Below are positions 33,750 to 42,370 of a stretch of DNA of 64,000 bases, one piece after another. The notes beneath the pieces are model-generated. The model was not told the DNA's origin, made no database searches, and was given only the letters and a program-made list of their open reading frames with translations. The translations under genes were made by a program, and so were the position numbers. Within the stretch, counting starts at the first letter, position 1. The number at the start of each line of letters is the position of its first letter. Source of the stretch: Arcobacter sp. F155 (GTDB lineage: Bacteria; Campylobacterota; Campylobacteria; Campylobacterales; Arcobacteraceae). The stretch spans positions 62,001 through 126,000 of the forward strand of contig NZ_PDJU01000003.1 of the NCBI RefSeq assembly GCF_004116455.1, read 5' to 3'.

Positions 33750-36700
33750 TTAATGGGAAATATCTATTTCCGCCATTTTACCCTTTTTTCTAATTGCAAG
33801 TATATAAAAAATTGCAGGTATTATCACTAATGTTAATATCGCGGAAGAAGTCATTCCTCCAATCATAGGTGCAGCTATTCTTTGCATTACTTCACTTCCT
33901 ACCCCATCAATATACATAATAGGAATAAGCCCACCTAAGATTGCAAACAATGTCATAAGCTTTGGTCTAAGTCTTAATACTGCCCCTTTATAAATCGCAT
34001 GGAAGATATGAGTATTATCTGGCTCTTCACACTTTTCTTGTAGCTCTTTCATTGCTTCATGTAAATATACAAGCATTACTATAGAAGTCTCAGCTGCAAC
34101 TCCAAGTAAAGCTAAGAATCCAACAACAACTGCTATTGACATATTAAAGTTTAAAATTTCCAAATAAAATACTCCACCTGTTAGGGCAAACGGTAAAGTA
34201 AAAAATATAATCATAGTATATGTGATATTTTTAAGAGCAAAATATATAAGAATAAATATCAACACAAATGTCAAAGGAATAATGTAAGCTAATTTTTCCA
34301 TTGCTGATTCTAAATATTCACTCTGCCCTGCCCACTCATAATAAAAGCCTTCAGGAAGCTTCATATCAGCTAGAATCTCTTTAGCCTCATCTTTATATTG
34401 TTTTGATGAGATTTCGCCTTTAGGAGTAATATAAATGAAGTTAACATTAAGTGCTTTCTCAGATTTAATTACAGATGGTCCCTCTTCATAATTTAACTTT
34501 GCAAACATCTCTAAAGGTTGGAATCCAAGTTTAGTTTTTACTTGAAGATTATTTAAAGCATTTATATCTTCCCTTTGAGTTGTTTCAAATCTAAGTGAAA
34601 CTGGATATCTCTCTAAGCCATCAAATAGCGTTGTAACTTTTGAACCTGCAACACCTAAAGACACAGTAGATAAAATATCATTTTTTGTAATACCATATCT
34701 TGATAACATCTGCTCATCAATATGAATATTTAAATAGTACCCAGAATTAATCTTATCAGTTGATACAGACAGAGTTGAATCAAGTTTTTTAAGTCTTTTC
34801 TCAAACTCTAAAGCAGTATCTTCTAACTTTTGATGGTCATTTCCATAAAGCTTAATTCCTAAAGGTGTTCTAATACCTGTTAGAAGCATATCAATTCTAC
34901 CTCTAATTGGATATGTCCATGAGTTAATAAGACCAGCTACTTTTAATTTTTGGTCCATCTCATGCATAAGCTTTTTATATGTCATTCCCTCTCGCCACTG
35001 CTCTTCTGGTTTGAATGTAACTATTGTTTCAATCATTGCTAAAGGTGCTGGGTCAGTTGCAGTATCTGCTCGCCCTGCTTTACCAAATACCGTATCTACT
35101 TCAGGGAAAGACTTTAATATCTGATTTGTTTTTTGAGTTAATTCCTTTGATAAATCAACACCAATACCATATGGAGTTACTGGCATATACATAAAAGTTT
35201 GCTCATTCATCATAGGCATAAACTCCCAGTTTAACTTTTTATATACTGGATATACAAGAGCTAAAGTAAGAACAAAAAATGCAACTATTAGAAATCTAAA
35301 TTTAAGTGATAGTTTTAAAATAGGAGAATAAAGCTTCACAAAAAATCTATTTAAAATATTTTTATCTTCACTTAGAATTTTTCCTTTTATAAAATAAATC
35401 ATAAGTATAGGAACAATAGTAATAGATAAAATTGCTCCAGCTACCATTGCAAATGTTTTAGTAAATGCTAGTGGTGTAAACAATCTTCCTTCTTGTCCTG
35501 TAAGAGCAAAAATTGGTAAGAAAGAAACCACAACAAGAACTAAAGCAAAGAAGATTGGTCGCCCTACTTGTTTAGAAGACTTGATTATAATATCAATTCT
35601 CTCTTTATTTGAAATATCCTCTTTACCTTGAAGATGTTTATGGGCATTTTCAACCATAACAATAGTTGCATCAACCATAGCACCAATTGCAATTGCAATA
35701 CCACCTAAACTCATAATATTTGAACCTAAGTTAAAGAACTTCATCAGTAAAAAAGTAATCATAACTGTAAGTGGTAAAGTAATGATAATAATTAGTGCTG
35801 ACCTAAAGTGGAATAAAAACAGAGCCACAATAATCATAACTATAATAGACTCTTCAATAAGAGTATTTTTTAGTGTATCAATTGCTTTATCAATAAGTGA
35901 ACTTCTATCATATACTTCAACAACTTCTACATCATCTATTTTTAAAGTATCAAGTTTAGCTTTAACTCTTTTTATTACTGAATAAGGATTTTCACCATAT
36001 CTTACAACTACAATTCCACCAACAGTTTCACCTTGACCATTTAAATCAGCCATTCCTCTTCTATTTGATGAAGTGATATTAACACTTGCAATATCTTTTA
36101 CAAATAAAGGATTAGCATCAAATGTCTTTATTGTAATATTTTCAATATCTTCAACAGTTTTTAGAAAACCTTTTGCTTGAATCATGTGTTCAAAACCATT
36201 TTCTAAAATAATTCTTCCACCCTTTTCATCATTGTTTGATTCTAAGGCTTTTTTTAAATCAGCAATTGAAACATCATATTGCACCATCTTATCTTGGTCA
36301 ATAGTGATTTCATAGTTTTTAATAAATCCACCAATAGATGCAATTTCACTAACACCATCAACACCTAAAAGTGCAAACTTATAATAGTAGTCTTGTAGCG
36401 TTCTTAACTCATCAAGTGATTTTGTATCTGATTTTAAAGCATATTGATAAGCCCAACCAACGCCTGTAGCATCTGGACCAATAGCTACATCAACACCTTC
36501 TGGGAAAGCACCTTGAAGTTGTGAAAGCTGCTCTAGGATTCTATTTCTAGAATCATAAAGATCTGTTCCATCTTTAAATATCACATAAATAAGTGCATTT
36601 TGAAATGAACTCATAGCTCTTACAGTCTCAATATTTGGAAGACTCATAAGATTTGAAATAAGAGGATATGAAACTTGCTCTTCTATAGTCTTAGGACTTT

Positions 36701-36866
36701 GCCCTGCCCACTTCACTTGCACAATTACTTGAGGAGGTGAAAGGTCAGGAAGTGCATCTAAGCTTGTATTTTTAATTGCCCAAATAGAGCCAATAGCTAA
36801 TACAAGCATTGCAAAGATAATTAAAAATTTGTTTTTTATACTTTGTGAAATAATTGATTCAACCAT
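33750..36866 (-). CDS. Heavy-metal RND efflux pump (CusA/CzcA family)
   Basis: A 1038-residue inner-membrane proton antiporter of the HME-RND family. It has 12 transmembrane helices in two sets around large periplasmic loops. The family segment AIAIGAMVDATIVMVENAHK carries the helix-4 Asp. The Met-rich periplasmic patch near MMNEQTFMYMP and the operon context favour monovalent copper or silver over zinc/cobalt, but substrate is inferred. It is the last gene of the HK, YtkA-like, cusC, cusB, cusA series. Confidence 0.9.
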   Translation of the reverse strand: MVESIISQSIKNKFLIIFAMLVLAIGSIWAIKNTSLDALPDLSPPQVIVQVKWAGQSPKTIEEQVSYPLISNLMSLPNIETVRAMSSFQNALIYVIFKDGTDLYDSRNRILEQLSQLQGAFPEGVDVAIGPDATGVGWAYQYALKSDTKSLDELRTLQDYYYKFALLGVDGVSEIASIGGFIKNYEITIDQDKMVQYDVSIADLKKALESNNDEKGGRIILENGFEHMIQAKGFLKTVEDIENITIKTFDANPLFVKDIASVNITSSNRRGMADLNGQGETVGGIVVVRYGENPYSVIKRVKAKLDTLKIDDVEVVEVYDRSSLIDKAIDTLKNTLIEESIIVMIIVALFLFHFRSALIIIITLPLTVMITFLLMKFFNLGSNIMSLGGIAIAIGAMVDATIVMVENAHKHLQGKEDISNKERIDIIIKSSKQVGRPIFFALVLVVVSFLPIFALTGQEGRLFTPLAFTKTFAMVAGAILSITIVPILMIYFIKGKILSEDKNILNRFFVKLYSPILKLSLKFRFLIVAFFVLTLALVYPVYKKLNWEFMPMMNEQTFMYMPVTPYGIGVDLSKELTQKTNQILKSFPEVDTVFGKAGRADTATDPAPLAMIETIVTFKPEEQWREGMTYKKLMHEMDQKLKVAGLINSWTYPIRGRIDMLLTGIRTPLGIKLYGNDHQKLEDTALEFEKRLKKLDSTLSVSTDKINSGYYLNIHIDEQMLSRYGITKNDILSTVSLGVAGSKVTTLFDGLERYPVSLRFETTQREDINALNNLQVKTKLGFQPLEMFAKLNYEEGPSVIKSEKALNVNFIYITPKGEISSKQYKDEAKEILADMKLPEGFYYEWAGQSEYLESAMEKLAYIIPLTFVLIFILIYFALKNITYTMIIFFTLPFALTGGVFYLEILNFNMSIAVVVGFLALLGVAAETSIVMLVYLHEAMKELQEKCEEPDNTHIFHAIYKGAVLRLRPKLMTLFAILGGLIPIMYIDGVGSEVMQRIAAPMIGGMTSSAILTLVIIPAIFYILAIRKKGKMAEIDISH

Positions 36867-36874
36867 AATTAATC

Positions 36875-37876
36875 CTACCAGTCATCATCATCTGAACTAT
36901 AAAGTCCATTTGTAATTGCATCTGAATCAAGTAAGAAAAGAGCATTATTAATAACCCTTTGCCCTTCTTGGATTCCATCTATAATCTCATATTTATTTGA
37001 TGAAATTCTTTTTGCAGTAACTTCTATTGGCTCATACTCTGACTCAGAAAGGTATTGGAAAACATAGTGTTTACTACCTTTTTGTAAAACTGCTGTCTTA
37101 GGTAAAGTTAAAATTTCTTTGTTGATTTGCTTTATATCAACTTTAGCAAACATATTTGGTGAGTACTTTAAATCCTTGTTATCTATCACAAGTCTTACAT
37201 CAACACTTTTATTTGTTTCACCTATTGTAGGATAGATATAATCAACTGTTGAGATAACTGGTTCAGCAAAACCATCAATATAAACTTTTGCTTTAAGACC
37301 TTTCTTTACAAAAGATAAATCCTTTTGATATACACTTGCGATAACCCAAAGTTTTTTTAATGATGCAAGTTGAACTAAAAGACTTCCTTTTTTTACAAAG
37401 CTTCCATTGTTTATCTCTTTTTTAATAACTACAGAATCATAAGGAGCATAAAAGGCAATATCATGAATATACTCTTTTCCATCAATAATTCTTTTTATCT
37501 CTTTTTTATGAACGGCTAAAGCTTTTAATTTATTTACATTACTTTCAACTAAACTTTTGTTAAATTTTTTAGCAATATTAATCTCTTGAATAATTGAACT
37601 AACTTCATCTGAATAAATTGAAAAAAGTGCTTCATCTTTTTTTGCCATAGAATAAAGTTTATTAGCATCTAATTTTGTTATATATCCATCAAATCTACTT
37701 ACAACATCAAAAACTCTTGACTCATCAAATGCTAGACGTCCATAAAAGCTTTTTAAAGGGCCTATTTGCTCTTTTTTAACTTCTGTGAGCTTTTTGTTGA
37801 ACAACTGCTTTACTTCAAGAATTTCAGCATTTAATATGCAAGCCCCTAAAAATAGGGCTAGTATGTACTTTTTCAT
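36875..37876 (-). CDS. Periplasmic adaptor of heavy-metal RND pump (CusB-like)
   Basis: A 333-residue membrane fusion protein with a signal peptide (MKKYILALFLGACILNA). The lipoyl/barrel-sandwich halves surround FYAPYDSVVIKKEINNGSFVKKGSLL, and the beta-barrel and membrane-proximal domains follow. It links CusA-like and CusC-like proteins across the periplasm. It ends with an acidic tail (SSDDDDW). The first codon overlaps the end of the outer membrane gene by 4 bases. Confidence 0.88.
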   Translation of the reverse strand: MKKYILALFLGACILNAEILEVKQLFNKKLTEVKKEQIGPLKSFYGRLAFDESRVFDVVSRFDGYITKLDANKLYSMAKKDEALFSIYSDEVSSIIQEINIAKKFNKSLVESNVNKLKALAVHKKEIKRIIDGKEYIHDIAFYAPYDSVVIKKEINNGSFVKKGSLLVQLASLKKLWVIASVYQKDLSFVKKGLKAKVYIDGFAEPVISTVDYIYPTIGETNKSVDVRLVIDNKDLKYSPNMFAKVDIKQINKEILTLPKTAVLQKGSKHYVFQYLSESEYEPIEVTAKRISSNKYEIIDGIQEGQRVINNALFLLDSDAITNGLYSSDDDDW

Positions 37877-39087
37877 TTATTAACCTTTGTAAAATAGATA
37901 GAATTTGATAAATTTGTGAAATATTTCTGTTTTTCATCAATCGCTTTTAGTTTATACTTGATTAATTCATTCAAGTTTCTAATTAACTGTTTTGAATCAA
38001 TTTGCTTCAATGATGAAAATCTATTATAACTTTCTAGTGTTTTTTGAATTTGATTATATTTTGGAATTATGCTTTCATTTAATTTTTTATATGAATAAAA
38101 AGCATTATCTATATTGTCTTGTAAAATTTTAATTTGATTTGTAAATTTTAGTTTTGAATCTTGTAAAAGATTTTTATATTCATTTGCTTTGAATTTTGCT
38201 TTTCGTGCTTTTATATCTTCACTTCCATAAACAGAAAGTGGAATTGCAACACTTATATTTATATAGTCTTCATATTTACTATCTCTTTGGAAATATTTTA
38301 CTCCAAAATTTATATCTGAGTTTTTCTTTTCCTCTTCAAATTTTGAAGTAGTGTTAAACTTCTCAATATTTTTTTCAATTTGCAAAATCTTAGGGTGTGA
38401 ATCAATATTGTTTACTAAAGTAAGTTTTTCTAACTCAGTACTAATATCTATATCTTTAAACTTTGTATATGTTAGTTGTTCTAACTGAAGTTTAAAAACC
38501 CTAAGATTATTGTTTAGTTTTTGTTCGCTTATATCAAGCTCATCATATAAAGTTTGCACCTTTAATATATCAATTTGGCTTGCTTTATTGTACTTATAAA
38601 ACTCTTCTAAAAGTTTTTGTAGTTCTGCAATATTTTGTTTTAACTTAGAAAAAAGAGCAACTCTTTCTTCAACTAATTTTATATTGTATATATACTCATA
38701 TATTTTTGATTCTAGTTCAAGCTTTTTATCAGCTAATACTAACTTTGAAAGCTCATAGTCATCTCTTGCAATCTCTTCTTCTAACTCTTTTTTATCTCCT
38801 ATTGGTATCATTTGATTAAGACCAATAAACTGCGCTTGCATAGGCTCTAAATCTCTTTTAGAAATATCATCAAACTGAATATCATTTGCACCAAAATTTA
38901 AAATCGGATTTTGCCATTTTCCTGCAAGGTTAATTTGTTCTTTTGCTAAAAGAATTGATTGTTCTAAAGCTTGTAGTGAACTATTTGTATTAATAGCTTC
39001 ATTTACTACTTGCCTTACTTCCTTTGCATAAATAGAACTTGTCAATAGACTTGACAACAAGATGAGAGTAAGAGATTGCTTTAACAT
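37873..39087 (-). CDS. TolC/CusC-family outer membrane efflux protein
   Basis: A 404-residue outer membrane factor with a signal peptide (ending about residue 21, SIYAK) and two coiled-coil OEP repeats. The N-terminal pattern SLQALEQSILLAKEQINLAGKWQNP is typical of the family. It is shorter than many CusC proteins and lacks a lipobox. It forms the exit duct for the neighbouring metal pump. One-base overlap with the YtkA-like gene upstream indicates one operon. Confidence 0.86.
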   Translation of the reverse strand: MLKQSLTLILLSSLLTSSIYAKEVRQVVNEAINTNSSLQALEQSILLAKEQINLAGKWQNPILNFGANDIQFDDISKRDLEPMQAQFIGLNQMIPIGDKKELEEEIARDDYELSKLVLADKKLELESKIYEYIYNIKLVEERVALFSKLKQNIAELQKLLEEFYKYNKASQIDILKVQTLYDELDISEQKLNNNLRVFKLQLEQLTYTKFKDIDISTELEKLTLVNNIDSHPKILQIEKNIEKFNTTSKFEEEKKNSDINFGVKYFQRDSKYEDYINISVAIPLSVYGSEDIKARKAKFKANEYKNLLQDSKLKFTNQIKILQDNIDNAFYSYKKLNESIIPKYNQIQKTLESYNRFSSLKQIDSKQLIRNLNELIKYKLKAIDEKQKYFTNLSNSIYFTKVNK

Positions 39088-39467
39088 TATAAATTCACGC
39101 TAGATCTAAGTTTGTGTACTTTTCCATCAGCAGTTTTAAACATTAAATGATACTGCCATGTACCACTCATAGTAAAGTTGATTAACATTTTGTATTTACC
39201 ATCAACTAACTTTGCTTTTCCAACATATTCCATATATGGCATACCAGGCATCTCTGGCATAAAGAATTTTGCTTTTACTTTTGCATCTGTTACAGGCTTA
39301 CCATCTTTTGCTAATGTTACATAGAAAGTGTTGTCTCCAACTACTAATGACTTTTCAGACTTTAAAGTCACGTCATATCCGTTTTTGCTCCCATTTAAAT
39401 CAATTGGGTCTGCATTTAATACACCTATAAAAAGTGCAATCATTGAAAAGATTTTCAATAGTTTCAT
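39087..39467 (-). CDS. YtkA/FixH-like periplasmic protein with Met-rich loop
   Basis: A 126-residue exported protein (signal peptide to about residue 19, GVLNA) with an immunoglobulin-like YtkA/FixH-type domain (KDGKPVTDAKVKAKFFMPEMPGMPYM; SGTWQYHLMF). The cluster of four methionines in FMPEMPGMPYM could bind Cu(I), and a periplasmic copper carrier feeding the adjacent Cus-like pump is a reasonable guess. It is first in the efflux operon and has the 20-bp box directly upstream. Confidence 0.78.
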   Translation of the reverse strand: MKLLKIFSMIALFIGVLNADPIDLNGSKNGYDVTLKSEKSLVVGDNTFYVTLAKDGKPVTDAKVKAKFFMPEMPGMPYMEYVGKAKLVDGKYKMLINFTMSGTWQYHLMFKTADGKVHKLRSSVNL

Positions 39468-39494
39468 TTTGTCTCCTTAGATTTTATTCTAAGA

Positions 39495-39529
39495 AGTGTA
39501 GTTGTTAAATATGGAAAGTGTGTGGAAAA
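39495..39529 (-). promoter_or_regulatory. Predicted response-regulator box and promoter of the efflux operon
   Basis: On the minus strand TTTTCCACACACTTTCCATA (39529-39510) contains TTTCCA half-sites 11 bp apart, the usual geometry for OmpR-family regulators. Nine bases later comes TACACT (39500-39495) as a -10. The same box and spacing occur before the response regulator gene. Confidence 0.7.
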
Positions 39530-40678
39530 TTAAAATTTGAAAGTGAAAGTAGTCTCTTTTCTCTCTTGAGATTTTACATCAAAACTTATATCATACTCTT
39601 TACAGATATTTTGAACAATATTAAGCCCAATACCAAAACCACCCTGCTCTTTTGTAGCTCTATAGTATCTGTTGAAGATATCATTTAGTTTTTTCTTTTC
39701 AATCCCTATTCCTGTATCTTTTATACTAAGTATTGAGTTCTTTAAAGTAATAAAAACTTCACCCTCTTTTTTATTGTATTTAATTGCATTTGAAAGGATA
39801 TTGTTAAACAATCTTATGAAGTCATTTTTATCTATTTTATAAGAAAACTCTTCTAAATCTAGGTGAATAGTTATCTTTCTTTTTAAAGCTATTACTTCAA
39901 AATATTTTAGTTGCTCTTCTATTAAAGCTTTTAGTTCAAGTTCATGAACTACCCTATTTTCATCTTTCTCTTCTAAGAAGATATAGGTTAAATCACTATA
40001 AATTTCAGAGATTCTATGAACTGCTAGCTTTACTCTTTCAAGCTGTTTTTTTGTGAGATTATCACTTTCTGATGACATCAAAATAGCACTTATTGGAGTA
40101 TTTAATTCATGGGTTGTGTCTTTGATAAAGTTGTTTAGTTTTTCTCTTTCATCTTTGATAGGTTTTATAAATAGTTTTGCTAAAAAGAACCCAATAAGGG
40201 CAATAAAAGAGTAAGTGATTAAAAATACTACTAATACTTTGTTTCTAGTGGTATGAACTAAAGAGTGGAAGAGTTTATCTTTTATTACTGTGTGAAAAAT
40301 ACCTAGGTGTCCAAAGGTAGAGTTATCTACTAATATATAGTTGCTATCTTTTTGATAAAAACCATTTTCTAATTTTATTTTATCATTAAAATTTCCAAGG
40401 ATTTTTTTACCTTCTCTATCATAAAAAGCGATTTCATATTGCTTCATATTTAAATAATCATCAATATCTAGTTTTGATTCCATCATATGTGAAAAGATAA
40501 TTCTTGAAGATAATTGAGAAGAGATATTCTCCATTTTTGTTTTTGCTAAATCAAGATGTAGTGTCTTTTCATTTTGGTAATATAACAATGATAATAACAG
40601 TAATAAAATAAATGAAGCCCCTAAATATAAAGACAAAAATCTTATAAAGGTTACTTTTTCACTTCTAGTTAAATCTAT
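39530..40678 (-). CDS. Sensor histidine kinase of the metal-efflux two-component system
   Basis: Inner-membrane kinase of about 382 residues: two transmembrane helices flank a periplasmic sensor domain, followed by HisKA with HELNTPISAIL and a HATPase domain with NNILSNAIKYN and GGFGIGLNIV. The longest frame starts at GTG 40717, but that codon lies inside the 20-bp regulator box and upstream of the gene's own -10 (40701-40706), so it cannot be in the mRNA. ATA 40678 sits 6 bases after AAAAGGAG and is preferred. It diverges from its response regulator gene and precedes the efflux operon. Confidence 0.83.
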   Translation of the reverse strand: MDLTRSEKVTFIRFLSLYLGASFILLLLLSLLYYQNEKTLHLDLAKTKMENISSQLSSRIIFSHMMESKLDIDDYLNMKQYEIAFYDREGKKILGNFNDKIKLENGFYQKDSNYILVDNSTFGHLGIFHTVIKDKLFHSLVHTTRNKVLVVFLITYSFIALIGFFLAKLFIKPIKDEREKLNNFIKDTTHELNTPISAILMSSESDNLTKKQLERVKLAVHRISEIYSDLTYIFLEEKDENRVVHELELKALIEEQLKYFEVIALKRKITIHLDLEEFSYKIDKNDFIRLFNNILSNAIKYNKKEGEVFITLKNSILSIKDTGIGIEKKKLNDIFNRYYRATKEQGGFGIGLNIVQNICKEYDISFDVKSQERKETTFTFKF

Positions 40679-40700
40679 GGTATACTCCTTTTGAAAATTG

Positions 40701-40729
40701 ATTATAGCATTTTCCACATAACTTCCACG
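40701..40729. promoter_or_regulatory. Divergent promoter with shared regulator box (kinase and response regulator)
   Basis: TTTTCCACATAACTTCCACG (40710-40729) has TTCCAC half-sites 11 bp apart. For the response regulator (plus strand) a TATACT -10 follows 9 bases later (40739-40744). For the kinase (minus strand) an extended -10 TGCTATAAT lies at 40709-40701, so the box covers its -35 region. Both genes are therefore likely controlled by the same regulator. Confidence 0.75.
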
Positions 40730-40762
40730 TGTAGTTTATATACTTTATTATGGAGTTTAAAA

Positions 40763-41422
40763 ATGAAAATATTATTACTTGAAGATGATACCCTTTTACA
40801 TGAGATTATTGAAGAGTTTTTAGAAGAGTTAGAGTATGAAACAGTTTCTACTTATGATGGGCAAGAAGCCTATGAACTTATTTTTGAGCAACACTTTGAC
40901 TTACTTATTTTAGATGTAAATGTACCTTCTATAAATGGCTTTGATTTATTAAAAAGCCTTAAAGCAAACTCAATAGATATTCCAACTATTTTTATAACTT
41001 CACTTCACACTACAAAAGATATGGAAACAGGTTTTAACGCAGGAGCCGATGATTATATAAGAAAGCCTTTTCACCTAAGTGAGTTAAAACTTAGAATTGA
41101 CAATATAAAAAGACTAAGAAAAATAGAATCAAAGGAAGAGCAAAAGATAAATGATGAAATCTCTTACAACTATGATTTAAAAGCCATTCTTTTAAAAGAT
41201 GAAAAGTTTCAACTATCAAAGACAGAAGCAAAGGTTTTTGAATACCTCTTAAAACACTCAAATAAAGCAGTTTCTATAGAAGAAATAGCCCTTAATAATT
41301 GGGTTTATGACGAAGCCCCAACAGATACTACAGTTAGAACATATATTAAAAACCTAAGAAAGATACTTGGCAAAGATTCTATTATAAATATCAAGGGTGT
41401 TGGCTATAAACTAGAGCTATAG
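40763..41422 (+). CDS. OmpR-family response regulator for metal efflux
   Basis: A 219-residue regulator with an N-terminal receiver domain (acidic pocket Glu7-Asp8-Asp9, phosphoacceptor Asp51 in LILDVNVP, RKPFHLSE with the conserved Lys) and a C-terminal winged helix (SKTEAKVFEYLL; TVRTYIKNLRKILG). The ATG at 40763 is chosen over a TTG at 40691 because it has GGAG upstream and gives the canonical MKILLLEDD start. It is divergent from the kinase and probably binds the box at 40710-40729 and 39510-39529. Confidence 0.92.
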   Translation: MKILLLEDDTLLHEIIEEFLEELEYETVSTYDGQEAYELIFEQHFDLLILDVNVPSINGFDLLKSLKANSIDIPTIFITSLHTTKDMETGFNAGADDYIRKPFHLSELKLRIDNIKRLRKIESKEEQKINDEISYNYDLKAILLKDEKFQLSKTEAKVFEYLLKHSNKAVSIEEIALNNWVYDEAPTDTTVRTYIKNLRKILGKDSIINIKGVGYKLEL

Positions 41423-41513
41423 CTTAAATTTAAATTAATTTTTATAACTAACTCTATAAACTTAAGAAAATAGTGGCTATACTTATTATTTAATTTGCTA
41501 TAAAGGCCACAAA

Positions 41514-42368
41514 ATGGTAAAGAAACTACTGTTAATCTTTATTTTTAGCATCTGTGTTTTTGCTAATGAAAAAAATATGCCCTCAATAGTTGACCTAACT
41601 TGGTTAAAACAAAATATCTCAAATTCAAATCTTATATTATTGGACTTAAGAAAAAAAGAGCTTTATGAAAAAGACCATATAAAAAATGCAGTTAATATCC
41701 CTGCTTTAGAGAATCTTTTTGCTGAAAAATTCTTTATGCCAAATATTGAACAACTCCAAGAACTTTTCTCTAATGCTGGAATCAAAAAGGACTCTTTAGT
41801 TGTTGCATATGATGATGGAAGTTTTATCTGGTCAGCAAGACTTTATTGGATACTTGAAATTCTAGGACACAACAATGTTGGTGTTTTAAATGTAGGCTAT
41901 AAAAACTGGGAAGAAAATGCCCTAACTCTTAGTTCTAAACCTTTTATTCCTAAAAAAAGTAACTTTACTCCAAGAGTTGATAATACAAAGGTTCAAACTA
42001 AACTAAGTACCCTACTTTCTATTGGTAAAAAGACAATTATTGATGGAAGAAAAGAGTCTCACTATTTAGGTAAAGAGTCTATTGCAAAAAGATTTGGACA
42101 TATTCCTACAGCACAAAACTATGCTTGTACACAAAACTACCAAGTTACTAGTACAGGTAATAAGATTAAAAATCTTGATGAATTAAAAACTGTATATAAA
42201 GATATTCCCAAAGATAAAGAGATAATCCTTTATTGTGACGGTGGAGCTGACGCTGCACTTAACTATATTGTGCTTCAAGAACTAGGATATAAAGCTAGTG
42301 TATATGATGGTTCATGGGCAGAGTGGGGAAATGACGAAGCAGTTCCTATAGATAACCCTTCATTGTAG
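41514..42368 (+). CDS. Periplasmic two-domain rhodanese (sulfurtransferase)
   Basis: A 284-residue exported protein (signal peptide MVKKLLLIFIFSICVFA) with tandem rhodanese domains. The first has DLRKKELYEKDHIKNAVNIP. The second carries the active loop ILYCDGGADAA with the catalytic Cys near residue 239. It would transfer sulfane sulfur from thiosulfate or 3-mercaptopyruvate in the periplasm. The next gene begins 2 bases after its stop, pairing sulfur chemistry with a c-di-GMP protein. Confidence 0.88.
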   Translation: MVKKLLLIFIFSICVFANEKNMPSIVDLTWLKQNISNSNLILLDLRKKELYEKDHIKNAVNIPALENLFAEKFFMPNIEQLQELFSNAGIKKDSLVVAYDDGSFIWSARLYWILEILGHNNVGVLNVGYKNWEENALTLSSKPFIPKKSNFTPRVDNTKVQTKLSTLLSIGKKTIIDGRKESHYLGKESIAKRFGHIPTAQNYACTQNYQVTSTGNKIKNLDELKTVYKDIPKDKEIILYCDGGADAALNYIVLQELGYKASVYDGSWAEWGNDEAVPIDNPSL

Positions 42369-42370
42369 TT

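Noticed and set aside
40721-40730. CCACGTG near the copper promoter as another parS
   Set aside because: Only the central six bases match; the flanks differ and the sequence is better explained as part of the regulator box.
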